64,000 nt of DNA from Xenopus tropicalis. Its lineage: Eukaryota; Chordata; Amphibia; Anura; Pipidae. Under the pieces are notes generated by a model. It made no database searches. It worked only from the letters and a program-made list of their open reading frames with translations, and was not told where the DNA came from. Made by a program: the position numbers and the translations under genes. Of this stretch, positions 21,722 through 34,200 are shown in pieces (within the stretch, counting starts at the first letter, position 1; the number at the start of each line of letters is the position of its first letter). The stretch spans positions 31,162,201-31,226,200 of the forward strand of contig NC_030678.2 of assembly GCF_000004195.4 (NCBI RefSeq). The letters are read 5' to 3'.

Positions 21722-23000
21722 GTTTTGTTTTATGTACAGTGTGTTTTGTTGCCTTGATTAGCTTGTGTTTATTGGTTATCCATTCTCAGTATAGGGAGTG
21801 ATACCATGACAGCATGTATAATATGGAATGGTACAAATAACATATCACAGAGACTAAGCCATTATTGTATGTAATGTATGTAAGTGTAGGGAATGCAGTG
21901 TTGCCTTATCAAAATTAAAGTTTGTGTTTTTTTATGATTAGAGAACAAAACATGAAAATAAAAACAAATATACTGAAGAATAGCAATGAGTGAATTTGTT
22001 CTGTTTCACTGAAAAGCCTGCGAAATGCAGCATCTGGCTATTTTTTTATGTGACGGCGACTTATGTGACGCAACCACAACATTTTATTTTTAGCAACAGT
22101 TTTGTGCAAAAACTTGCCAATGGTGGAATGTTGCTACAACTCCATGCTTGGTGAAAAATTTTGCTCATCGCTAGTCAAGTATATTCTTCTTAACAGATCA
22201 TCAGAATTATTATTACAGCAAAAACCCACAAAAGTTGCCAAAAAACCTCAGGAAATGAAAGCTTGTGAGATTCAATAGAAGTCAGTGGGAATTATCTCTA
22301 AAAGCTGTATTTCTTTTCACAGTTCTTTAAAGCAATTAATATTTTTTGTGACTCTCGCTGGTGTGTGGCTTTTGGCTGCAAAAAATATGCACGCTGAAAC
22401 ATTTTGGGATTTTCTTAAATAATCCAGTATTTGGGGAAAAAAACCGTTGCATAGGTTCTGTCACATTTATTTGTTGCACTTTTTCCCCCAGACTTCAAAA
22501 ATCAGTAAATATGTCATTAAATAATTACATGTATTTTAGTATCTAAATGTATCCATGTAAAATAAGCTTAGGGAATGCGCTGTTATTCTAGGTACATAAT
22601 ATGAGCATAGGAAATGCTGCCATTACAGTATTTGTATCAAATCAGCATAGAGAATGCCCCACGATTAAATAAATAAAATATATGCATAGGAAATGGCACA
22701 AATTTTGTAGGAAGGAACAAGTACAACATATCCCCTTCATAAATCTCTTTTCTTATAAATACATGTTACATTATTAAATGTATTTTAGTATCTACATGTA
22801 TCCATGCATAATCATAGGGAATGTGCTGTTATTCTAGGTACATAATATGAGCATAGGAAATGCTGCCATTACAGTATTTGTATCAAATCAGCACAGAGAA
22901 TGCCCCACGATTAAATTAATAAAATATAAGCATTGTAAATGGCACAAATTTTGAAGGAAGGAACAAGTACAACATATCCCCTTCATAAATCTCTCTTATT
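21722..23000. repeat. Duplicated segments in the first intron
   Basis: About 22515-22755 and 22766-23000 are direct copies (period about 249 bp; tattttagtatcta... to ccccttcataaatctct). Separately, about 21722-21812 recurs at about 23355-23432 (gttatccattctcagtatag). No coding seen in this stretch. Confidence 0.85.
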
Positions 23001-23121
23001 ATAATCATTCCAACATATTCCCAGCTACAGCATCACTACAGTCTGTAAGGCCACACAGTAGCTATTTTGAAATTATGATTTTTACTCATATTTTCATCTG
23101 AACAAAAAGAGCTCTACTCAC

Positions 23122-23240
23122 CTCAGTCGCCTGATAAAGACTGAGTCAATCTGAGCTGCTGCCCAACTGACACTGCCCAACTGTCACTGCCCAACTGACA
23201 CTGCCCAACTGTCACTGCCCAACTGACTCTGCACATTGTG
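23122..23240 (-). promoter_or_regulatory. Probable untranslated first exon and promoter region of the kinase gene
   Basis: A good donor (gtgagt, 23116-23121) follows sequence without a useful frame, as expected of a 5' UTR exon. The upstream boundary is a guess. A 14-bp tandem repeat lies within or just upstream of it. No TATA box was identified with confidence. Confidence 0.45.
23161..23230. repeat. 14-bp tandem repeat, five copies
   Basis: GCCCAACTGACACT and GCCCAACTGTCACT alternate for five units; the last unit is slightly changed. Overlaps the probable 5' UTR/promoter of the kinase gene. Confidence 0.9.
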
Positions 23241-23819
23241 ACATCGTGGGGATGTAACGGTCACACTGTGACAGCACGGTGGAAATCTATAGCAGCAGTT
23301 TAGGCAATGATTGCTGGGGAGAGTTGATCCTGAATAAGTTCAAGTGGAAAATGCCGTGTGTTTTGTTGCCATGACGAGTGTGTCGGTTATCCATTCTCAG
23401 TATAGGGAATGATACCACTGGAGCACATATCATATATATATATAATATAAATGGTATATTAATAAAGAGATTACTGGAATGCGACATTTTGAGCACAATG
23501 TGTAGCTATACATTACATATATAGAAAACTAGATTATATCATGTAGCTAATAAGATGCTAAACTGGCCTCTGCATCATTATACTGGCAGTTTGTCAGCTA
23601 AGATATGGACAAATTACTTTTGGTAAGAAATTGCAATGGTGCACATAATAAACTGGTGTATATTTCCACTAGCAGAATTAATCCTGGCAAAAAGCCACAA
23701 ATGTTTACAGTGCATAGTTATTACACAGATCATACAATTGTATCCCTATGCCCAAGGAACACACCAGGGGTCATTTATTTACACACATGCAGTGCAATTT
23801 TGCAAGACATACTAATATA

Positions 23820-23995
23820 CTCGCAAGTCTTTTTCGGCGATTTCCGGAAATCGCCCCGCCGCGTCTGCCATCTCGCCGGCGACTTACATGTTCGCCGGTG
23901 GGATGGCAGGGGTAGGCAACTCGGGGAGATTAGTCGCCCGCGAACAGGGAGTTTTATCACGGGCGACTAATCTCCCCCGTGTGCCAGAGCCCTTA
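23820..23995. mobile_element. GC-rich repeat with inverted ends
   Basis: Contains ggggagattagtcgcccgcg and its inverse cgggcgactaatctcccc about 25 bp apart, and cggcgatttccggaaatcgcc. Probably a MITE end; the full limits are unclear. Confidence 0.5.
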
Positions 23996-23999
23996 GGAG

Positions 24000-24644
24000 A
24001 GAGCAGGAGGATCCTGGCAGCAGATTTTAAGATTGATTGCAGGGGGGAGAGGTGGGAGTCTGGGAGGCCAGTTAGTAGGAGATTGCAATAATCTAAGCGG
24101 GAAAGTATAAGGGCATGGCTTAGTGTTTTAGCTGTTACTTGGGAAATAAAGGGGTGTATCTTGGCAACATTGCGGAGGAAAAGGAAAACAGATCATGAAT
24201 TAAAGTGGCTTTGTTAGTTACAGAGCGGGTATAAAGAAGAGCACAAGAAAATGGGAGCTAAGAAGTGGAGAGAGTGGGAATTTGAATAAGGTTAGACAGG
24301 TTAGTAGTTTGTGAGGGTTTTACCAGATGAGAAGCATTGAGTGGGCGATAGCAGATAGGTATACGGCAGGGACCAGGATTTGGAGAGATATCACCTGCGG
24401 TTAGTAGGAGCAGTAAGGAGGGGGAGAGGAGGTGGGAGAATGATTTGAAATTTTTAAGCTTTTGCAAGGTATTAGTTGGAGGTGCTAGATTTTTCAAAAA
24501 GTTATATAGATTATAGGAGCAGTAGTGTGTTGACTGGAGCAGAGAGGAAGATATTACTATGGAGTAGGGACAGTCAGCTGGGGGGCTAAAGGAAGAAGCT
24601 GCCTTTGGAAGCACAAACATGAAAGCTAAAACAAGAGCAAACAC
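24000..24644 (-). pseudogene. Non-LTR retrotransposon 5' fragment with 2A-like motif
   Basis: An open frame of 128 codons (24258-24644, minus) contains a Leu-rich run followed by TAGDISPNPGP (about 24369-24404). This matches the D-x-E-x-N-P-G-P ribosome-skipping motif except Ser for Glu. Such motifs occur near the N terminus of some CR1/L2-type LINE proteins. No reverse transcriptase follows within the frame, so this is a truncated copy. The stretch 24000-24257 looks like flanking sequence of the same element. Confidence 0.55.
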
Positions 24645-24649
24645 ATGAT

Positions 24650-25640
24650 ATCAGTATATTCAGGAAATTGGGTCCCGATTCACATGGACAGAGGCTGGCC
24701 GTTCCTCTGCAGTTGCTCCTCTTGTTGAACTCCTTGTTAAACTCCTTTTTCAGTTCACTTGTGAATGATTCACTTTGGAAGGATTCACTCCTGCGCTGCT
24801 ACCCTTGCGCTGCTACCCTTGCGCTGCTTTGTGTTAATGGATTGTAATAAAAACTGGTTTCCTGCAGAATAATACACATTATGCTTAAAACCAATTTTTT
24901 TTCTCTTTGTAGAATTCTTACCCCCCACATATAAAAAGGCCCTAAGTTTGCTCAGGAGCCGTAACCCATTGCAACCTAAAAAATGTTTGCTTTTGAACAG
25001 GTGACCAGTTTTTGCTACCCTCTGGTTGGTTGCTATGGGTTACTGCTCCTGGGCTAACTTAGTGCCTTTTATTACATTACCCCCTTAGACCTCTATCTCT
25101 TTTGAATATAGTATCACCCACTAGTTGCATTCCCATGAAACTCAGTACACTCAGATCACATTTGGCCGAACGTAATAAAATCCTAAACTTTGTATATCTT
25201 CCTTGTATGAAAAGCCATAAAACCAACATTCTCACCCAAAAACTTGCAAGCTATATACAGCCACCATACCCATGATTAGCCACAGAAACACTACTACATT
25301 CTTGTGGTTCCTCCCATTTCAGAATTTGGGGCAAGAATACCCTTGATGACTCGTCTCTGCTCAGTAACTTCATTTTCTAAGCCGACCAACATCACTAGAC
25401 ATTGCTTTTCTCACAAACCTAATTTTCGGCCAACTGTATCTAGTCGGCTAAACTGAACAGCAGTTGGCGCTGTTTCATATTCATTATATTTTCAGATTTA
25501 AAAACTGTATTTCCATTTCCTTTCATGAGATGCCTAGTTCCAAAGTGTGGGGAGGGGAATATAACTGTACCCTGCTCTTATACTGCTGATTATACAAATA
25601 GCTGTGCTTGGTCATGTCATTTATGTTCTGTATATCAACA
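24650..25640. other. No gene recognised
   Basis: Contains a short direct repeat (cttgcgctgctaccc, about 24793-24830). Open frames are short and lack splice context. Confidence 0.5.
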
Positions 25641-25642
25641 AC

Positions 25643-25997
25643 TTAAAGAGGGTGGTTTACCTTTGAGTTAACTTTTAGTGTGTTACAGAATGGCCTATTT
25701 TTAGCAACTTTTCAGTTGGTCTTCATTATTATTCTGCCAGTCTGCCGGCTACAATAATATCATTTTTGATACTGTTTATTACTTTTTATTTTTGTACAGG
25801 CCCCCTTACTATACATATTCAAGCTGCTTCCTGGTAGGTAGGTTAAATTGGACCCTAGCAACTAGATATTTGCTGAAGTTCCAAATTGGAGAGCTGCTCA
25901 AAAAGCTAAATAATTAAAAACCCATCAAAAACAAAGACCAATTGCAAATTTTCTCAAAATATCACTGTCTACACCATACTAAAAGTTAAGTTAAAGG
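25643..25997. mobile_element. TTAA MITE (T2 type)
   Basis: Begins TTAAAGAGGGTGGTTTACCT and ends in actaaaagttaagttaaaggtgacc, a rough inversion of the start (gagttaacttttagt). Interior tagcaactt / ctagcaactag pairs are typical of this family. Confidence 0.6.
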
Positions 25998-27129
25998 TGA
26001 CCTACACCTGTAAGTGATAGCCAACCCAATGGTTATGGCAGGAGGCTGCTTCAAACACCAGTCACCTGTGTTGGGAACAGAAAATGCCGGCAGTGGGCTC
26101 TGTTCTGTTGGACTTGGTTGGACAGTTGCACTCATCCTGGTTAAAAAGTTATACATTTCCAGACAGACTAATGCTGGAAAGGTCTATGGTACATTTGGCC
26201 ATACAGTTATTTGGAAAGCTGCTTAAAGTTTCCTAAGGTTTTGGTAGAGTTTGTTACAAAGTGTAAGTTTAGCCCTTTGTGGGGCTGGCACATATGTCTT
26301 GTTAGTCGGGTAGTTGCCAACTTTCCTAGGCTAACAATGGATTGTACTCATAGTACTAATAGAGATCCCAGCCAGGGACAGAAGCTGTTAGTGTCCTGTG
26401 ACACATTGCAGGCCACGTTGTGTAGAGCCCTGTTGGTTTATGAGTTGGGTCCCCTGAAAATTAAATTATGTTTAGCCATTTTTTAGTAATTACAATAATT
26501 TTATGGCTCAAATTCCAACAACTGCTACTATTAAAATATGGACCTCACTGACGCGGTCTTCCTTGAATCATCCAGATCTCATAACTGATTACAGGTAAGT
26601 CTATCCAGATACCACTTTGGTTCCATCCAGCTCACAGATACTATCCCGGATATTGCAATGTTGGGAATAATGTTGCAGTAATAGCACCCACTTGTTTTGT
26701 GTGTGGGGGAGGATATACCACATAACATAATTACTGGGGAGCTCAACAGGTTTTTTCATGTACAGGGTTTGAGGTTACCCCAGTGCTAGCAACTGGAACT
26801 GCTTATGCCAATGAAAAGCACTCTGTTGGGTACACATAGAGCAGTTATGGGGGACCACAACCCCAAAGTACTTTAAATTGAATGCTATTAAAAGTGGTGA
26901 CAGATGGGGACCCATGTGCCCACAGGCCTTAGGTCTCATTGTACATAAAACAGAATTTAGCGGTCTCCAGCAAACAGAGGAAGATCTGGCTATGTGGAAC
27001 TTAAATTTATATACGAAAATGGAAGCTGATAAAACTAAGGTACTTTCCAAAGTTGGTGGTTCTAACAACCACAAAGCTAAAAAGGATTAACTCCTCATGG
27101 CCCATGCTTGCATAAAGACAGGTCAACAT

Positions 27130-27330
27130 GCTCAGGCTAGAGGTATGCCGTATGGATAAAAGTATCCAGACACCACTTTTATAGTCCTTGTCCTCGTATG
27201 GACCATTCTGCAGAGTTCCTTGTGACAGCTCCACACATGGATTTCGCCGATTATTCCCATATCCTTGTTCCTTTGCCATGGAACTCCACTGACATCCAAT
27301 ATCCTTATATAATATGACAGGGGGCACATT
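27130..27330. mobile_element. Decayed Tc1-like fragment
   Basis: Starts with gtatggataaaagtatccagacacc, resembling the Tc1 end (tatggacaaaagtattgggacacc). No usable frame remains. The surrounding 26000-28100 shows no gene. Confidence 0.35.
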
Positions 27331-28157
27331 CTACATTATAACTGGGTTTTGTTTATTACAAATATATTAGAAGAAACCAGGGAGTTCAATGAGTGCATAA
27401 AGAGATGAACTGAGTATATGGAGAATAATGTTCCCCCTTTTTGTAAAACAAGGATATTATACGTCACCTAGAATATCCATGGCCATAAAAAAGTTTAAGG
27501 CTGAAGGTCAAAAGAACTCCTCCATGACTTCTAATATGCTTGTTTTTTTACAACAGTGGGTACAGTATTTTTTTTTTTACAATGTGCAAGTCTCATTGAG
27601 TAATATGACAGAGATGACCACTAAGCACTGATAATAACTGATGGCATCATTAAGCACCATTCATATAGTGAATAATGTCCCCCCTGTTGCAAAATATAGG
27701 ATTATAAATCACCAGCGAGTTCCTTGACCCTCAGCCATATTACAGGAGTCAAACGATTACTACTGCAGCTGCCCACAGATTTTAGTGGTTTCACTAAAGG
27801 TAATTTTGTGGATTTATCTGTTCACCATTACAAACTGGCTGAACAGCTCCTGCTTTTTAATGACTACTAAGATGACAAAGTCAGTAATGGGCTCAGTCTG
27901 ACATTGATAAACTGTATGACCCCAGTTGGATTATTATGACTTTGAATGTTTTGGATTTTGGGGGGTTAGGAGTAAGGTGATGTTATTTAACAGTATTCAT
28001 CATTCTAAAGTATTTTTGTTGTTCGTCTTATTAAAGCTAGCTTGTGGCCCATGCACACCTTGTGGTTTACCCGAAGCCTAAATACCAAGTAAAGGAAACG
28101 TGTCAGCTCTTTGTGTATTTCACTTATCTCCAGAGCACTGACTTGTCAGGTAAAGCA

Positions 28158-28242
28158 ATGTCTGCCTTTCCCAGGAATCTATCTGCTACAGGCAAGCTCT
28201 TTGTCTGCTCCATCTTAGTTTGGCTGGGCTCTCCAGACTATG
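28158..28242 (+). CDS. Ig gene exon 1: signal peptide
   Basis: ATG followed by SAFPRNLSATGK, then the hydrophobic core LFVCSILVWLG and SPDY, ending in phase 1 at a perfect gtaagt donor. Choice of start: the only in-frame ATG just ahead of the hydrophobic core. The link to the next exon is 5.3 kb away and rests on matching phase and logic. Confidence 0.6.
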
Positions 28243-31200
28243 GTAAGTGCATGGCCAATTTTTTTATCTTTTTATCTCTTTGTCAATGGAAATACTCCGT
28301 GCATTCTACTGTTGCAAGCAGGGACAGGTTACATAAGGGCCACATAGCATATCCTCATACCTTACAGCTAATGTGTTTATATAGGTGCCAGGTGGATTAG
28401 GGAGAGGGGGTACAGGTATGTGCAGTGGGTTGATTTGTTGCACTGCTGGAGTACTGGTACTTATTGCTGTGTGTTGTGGGATTTGTAAACTGAAAATGTT
28501 CTATATATAGATCTTTGGTGTCTGGATTAAGGATATTGAAAGGGAAAGGTTGTTGGGTGGTGCTGGAGTAAGAAATAATGTTAAAATGAATGAATGGTTA
28601 GAGTGCAGAGCCTGTTTGCCCCACTGCCTAGACTTCTCACTTATCTCTGTAGAGAGTCCAGACATGACAGACATATTTCTCACTGCAACAGACAGTGCAT
28701 GGCGCTCTCCTACAGAGTTGGATGCCTGTAACGGTGGGCATACAAGCACTGACATTAGTTTTGGATGATAACCGGCGACTGTATGGCGGGAGATAAGGCG
28801 ACCAATATCGATAAAAGGCTTGGATATCGGTTGCCCCATCGATTGGGCAGGACTGAAAATTTGGATGTGGCGCCTTCGGAGGTGCCCGAATATCGTATTG
28901 TTACAAGAAATGATCTTACGAAGGATCATAATTGTAGCGTGTATGGCCGCCTTTAGTTTGACTCTTTAAATTAGATCTGCAACATCCCCTAAGAGCAGCC
29001 CCCGGAATTGTTTTACTGAGGCGCTCAGCTGGCCTGGCTGCAATACCCCTGCAAGTGCTGTACCGCCAAAAAAAACAATAATTCTGCTTTTAAAAATATG
29101 TAATTTATCTGACTTCAGTTGTCTGTATTTGTTCTAGAAAAAGTAAGGGGAAGAGCAGTTTGTCTTTTTGTAAAGCCAGAATTCAAGGCATGCACTAAAG
29201 CCTGTACCAAGCACTGGGGGCATGTCAAACCCTATGAATAGATATTCCAACTGGAATAATAACTGGATACTGAGAAAGTTGTTATATCCTGGCCAAATTG
29301 AGAATACCCTGACTTTTTATTGAATTCTGAATTCCCCTTGATAAAGGCTTTTCGCCAAAACGTTGGAGTATTCTCATTTTGGCCAGGGTATCGGCTCCCT
29401 TGCTGTTTTATTCACATTACGCTCATTTAGTGGTATGTATTATATGTAATTAAATGTATTGTGATGTATTTGCAATGTTGTGCTATTTTGTGATGCCTTT
29501 AAAATACACTTTATATTTATTTCTTTTTTGATAATACCACCTGTGTGAACTGCTTTATTTGAGTGCAAGCTGTCTATTGATTTAATTGCAGTTTTATGTA
29601 CCAGTATGGGGGTATATTTGGGCTTGTTAGTGGGGCCTCCTTTGAGCTATATTGGACTGAACAGAAAACTCATACAATTAGAACTTTGCCTTTACATCAC
29701 ATTTCCCATATTATAGATGGAGCTTTTGTTACCAATTCTTTAAGACCTATAGTATTCTATTGGGTGCACAATGTATTGGTTTATCAGTCAGTTATAGGAA
29801 AGATACATCCTAAATAGCACATCTTTAATAACATATAACTTTTACTAGATATTTATTTACAAATGCCGTAATTAAACAGGCAAAGAAAAACAAAGTCGAA
29901 AGAGAGATTTTTTTTTGTTTTTAAATCTATATCTTTCTATTTTCCATTTTTCTTTTTGGTTTAAATTGCTCTGTTTTTAAATACATATCTATTAACATTT
30001 GTAATTTATTCATTCAAGACCTGCTATTTGGGATGCATCTTTTCCTATAATTGATAAAGCAATTCTTCAATGGGCTGGATTTTTTATGGGTTCTGAACAA
30101 TCAGGTTGTCAAATTAAGCCTATTCTTGTTTGAAAATGCTTTCTGGTTGCTATGGTCAGTGATCATGGCAACCTCAAAAAAAACTGCAGTTTAAACACAA
30201 AATAGGTGCAAAACATAAATGACAGTCCTTTTAGAATGCCACTATATTAGTAGTAATGTTAAATTGCATTACCCTTTGAGTAAGTGTTTCCTATATGAAA
30301 ATAAAGAAAATATAATTTCTAAACCAAAATGGAACAACCCCTTTAAGTCATATTAAGGTCAGTGGAAACGTAACCTTTTCTATTATGTGCAAAGCAAACA
30401 CAGCTTCCGCCTACAGTGGGGTTATTCATATTCATCAGGTGCTGAGATGGAACGACCCACAGAGCAGCAAAGAAAACCTATTTCATCAGATGAACACTAT
30501 TCTAATCTATTCTGCTGAATCTAGATGGGACATATTGCCCTTACAGTGCCCAGGGTTTGATTTTTAAAAACATAATTTGAATTCAGTTAATAGTGTGACA
30601 CTTGAGCCTACAGGGGCATCTGGTTCAGTGTCTTAGGGTCGCTTCCCACAGTCTTTTAGGGTAAACATAGCAGTCACAGAGGTTGCTCTCTTACAGGCAA
30701 GTGTCAGCAGTTTATTTTGTTACAAAACTTCAGTAACATACACAAAATAAGAAACAAGAAAAAAAACCCTTGCACCAGAGCGCTGGCTAAACACAGTTGG
30801 CAGCCTAACTACAGTTACCATGTTCCAGGGTACCCACAATGCAAAACCCTGGGAGAAACATATTGACCATCTACAACTAACCCAGCCACTTTATTCCAAT
30901 AGTTTCCCTCTCTGTGCATTGAAATGCAAAGGTAACATGATTGCTCTGGGGAGTGGTTGTTAAACCCAAGATTCCATCTAATACTGATGTACAGGCCTAA
31001 ACTAAGAGGAACTTCATTTTTTGAATGTTCCTAATATATAACGTCAAGTGATCTTAAACCATATTCAGCTAAGGCCGGAACTTACTAAGGAAGGGACAGA
31101 TCTTTCAGAAAGATGTACCATACCATATTTATTTATGAGGATTCACTGGATGTCTCCTGTGCATGGCCACACTTAGGGGGAGATTTATTAAGACACAAAT

Positions 31201-34200
31201 GTTCGTAGCGTTCATTCGAATGCTCCGACCGTATTTTCTCTGATTTTTTCGTGCTTGCGCAGCTTTTTTGTACTCCAGCGCGACTTTTTCGTACGATTGC
31301 GTGAAAAATTCGGAAAGGTTCTGCCGCTGTTTACAATCGCCAATACGATATTATTGTGACTAATACGATTTTTTCGTAAGCATTTTCGTGATATTTGCGA
31401 TCTTCAGAAGTTATCATATCCAATCCGAATTTTTCCTATTCAGGATTCGAACTCGTGTTTTAATGAATCGGCCCCTTAGTGGCCTACTCTTTTAGTTTTA
31501 TGTATCTCTGCCCTCATTTCTGTATCTCCCCAAAGTACATGGAACATTGTGCCTAGTGAGACCATGGGAAGCGATACACAACATGTTGGTTTAAACTGTA
31601 TTTTACCTCCAGGGATTACCAACCTATCAATATCAATATATCAATAACTATATACAGTGTGGGACTGAGATGCCAGGGGCCCACCAGAAAACCTTGGACC
31701 ATAGGCTCACTTTATAAACTATTATTCCTCCCTCAACCTCCTTATTATCCAAGTCTCTTTTCTCTGTCCTTCTATCTCTTTTTCCTCATACAGAAATAGG
31801 GAATGACCTTGCAATTGGCCAAATAGTTAGAAGCAAGAGGGCCCAATGACATCTGGGCCCACCGGGAGTTTTCCTGGTATCCTTGTGGGCCAGTCCGACA
31901 CTGACTATATACCAATATAGTGGTACACACAGGCAGCATAGGGCAGGCAGAGTATGGCACACACAGGCAGGGTAGGACAGGCAGAGTATGGCACACACAG
32001 GCCAAGTATGGCACAAACCAGCCAAGAAGGGCACACACAGTCAAAGTATGGCACACACAGGCAGGGTAGGGAAGGCAGAGTATGTCAGGTTTTTGCTGTA
32101 TTACAACCATTAATATGGGTATGGTCATGTGATAACATGGGTGTGGTTTCAAGTGGGTGTGGTTTCAGCACTAGTGATAGCTGGGAGCACAATTAGGGTT
32201 TCCACCTTTTGTTATGTGTAATACCGACCAGGGTGGGGGCATGTTTGCTAGGGGGCGAATCAGTGACACCCAGAATGGGGTCAAGACGCAAATGGGGGCA
32301 GAGTTATGACATCACCACCCACACCAAGTGAAGGGAATTGGGGGTGGATGGAGTGGATCAGAGGCGGATCGGGGATTGGCTGGGTCCAGAGAACTAATTA
32401 TTATAAATTTACCAGCATGTACATTGCCGGTAAACTTGTAATATTGGCCCCAGCCTTGGCTGGTCCAGATGGGCTGTAAGATACCAATTGGTAACCCTAA
32501 GCACAGTACACACAGGCAGAGTTAGGGGGTTTTTAATGTTGAACCACAAATATTCAATAATAAAGCTAAAAAAAACTCCAACGTAGAACCTTTAAAAAAA
32601 AAAAAAAAAAAAAAACTTGCAAGGTCATGTAGAAGTCAATAGTTTAAAAATTTTGACTTCCAATTTAAGCTTTTCAAGTGGATGGTGGTGCTGGGGCATT
32701 TACATATGAAAAGGAGATAAGATAATTGTTGAATAGAGATACATATATTCCTTCCGGTTTTGATCCAACTATGAGATTTTAGATACAGCTCAGGACCTTA
32801 AAGGAGAAGGAAAGGCTAAGTCACTTGGGGGTGCTAAAATGTTAGGTACCCCCAAGTGACTTTAATCTCTTACCTTGTACCCCTGGCTGGTGCCCCTGTT
32901 AGGAGAAAACTGCACCAGCCCGGGGTACCTGCGAGCGAGCGCTTCCTGCTTCGTTTTGCCGGCGCATGCGCAGTAGAGTGAAAAGCCGACTTCTCTGTTA
33001 CAGTTCGGCTTTTTCACTTTACTGCACATGCGCGCGCACGGGAACAGGAACTAGGAAGCGATGCAGGTACCCCAGGCTGGGGCTGTTTTCTCCTAACGGG
33101 CACCAGCCCGGAGTAAAACGTAGGCGATTAAAGTCACATTTTGGCACCCCCAAGTGACTTTGCCGTTCCTTCTCCTTTAAGGTGGCCATACACACTAAGA
33201 TCCGCTTGCTTGGCGAGGTTCTATATTATATTAAGCAGCAACAGACTCATGATAGATGTCCCTACCCTACAATTGCCATATGGCTTGAATTTACAGATAG
33301 GGAGGAGTTCATTATACAGGGGGTGTACCTGTCAGTTGCTCCAAATAACGAAATAAAAGTACCTTTGGCTTCGCTGTTTGCACTGTTTAGAAATAACAAA
33401 ACATTAATTAACTGGCCAAACAATTCAAATTAAAACCTTCACTTCTCAGTGCTATGGATGACTTTTTGTAATAGCTAAATATAATACAAGATTGCCAGTT
33501 GTATTCTTTTCACAGAGCAATACTTATTATTTATGTTCATACAATAATGACAAACCTATTTCTGTGTTGATTTCAGTGCTGTGTGACTGCGCTGCTGAGA
33601 CCCCATGGCAGTATAACATTACCGCAGAGGCAGCAACAGACACCCTGCTCGCTTGCTTCTTTCCAGAACACCTTCTGTCAGGACTCCCCCAGGAAAGCAG
33701 TGCTGTTGTATGGACAAGGAACGACACAGACTACCTGGTGGAGATGAAACTGTCTGGTGTGAGTAGTTTTTGGAAGACGTACAAATCCCGATTTCAGAGT
33801 TTTCCGACTTTGGCAAAAGATGGAAATTTTTCTTTACTCTTAAAAAACGCAAGTGTTGAAGATGTTGCAAGTTATGAGTGCAGACTCTATGAAGGAGACA
33901 AGTGTGTAGCTGGACACAAGATACGTCAGGTATATGTGGTGACAAGTAAGTGCATGATGTCCATTAGAACTTGCAATGTAAATTTGGTGCTAGGAGACCA
34001 AATGACTTGTCCAAAGTCACAAGAATTTATTAAGCAGATGGAGCCATGGCCAGAGTAGAAAAGGGGGCAGATACAGCTACATCTGATGGGGGCAACTAAT
34101 GTTGGACTGGGGTGTTGGGGGCTGCCTCACCCAGTTGCAAACTCTTCGACATCCTACTGGGATTGGGCCTGGGTCAGCAGAGCCCACAAGGGCTGGGGCC

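Noticed and set aside
23605..23970. 121-codon plus-strand frame
   Set aside because: Its second half is a palindromic repeat, and no splice sites or family match are seen.
28044..28400. Whole 118-codon frame as one gene
   Set aside because: Only the part from 28158 to the gtaagt at 28242 behaves as an exon; the rest is intron read-through.
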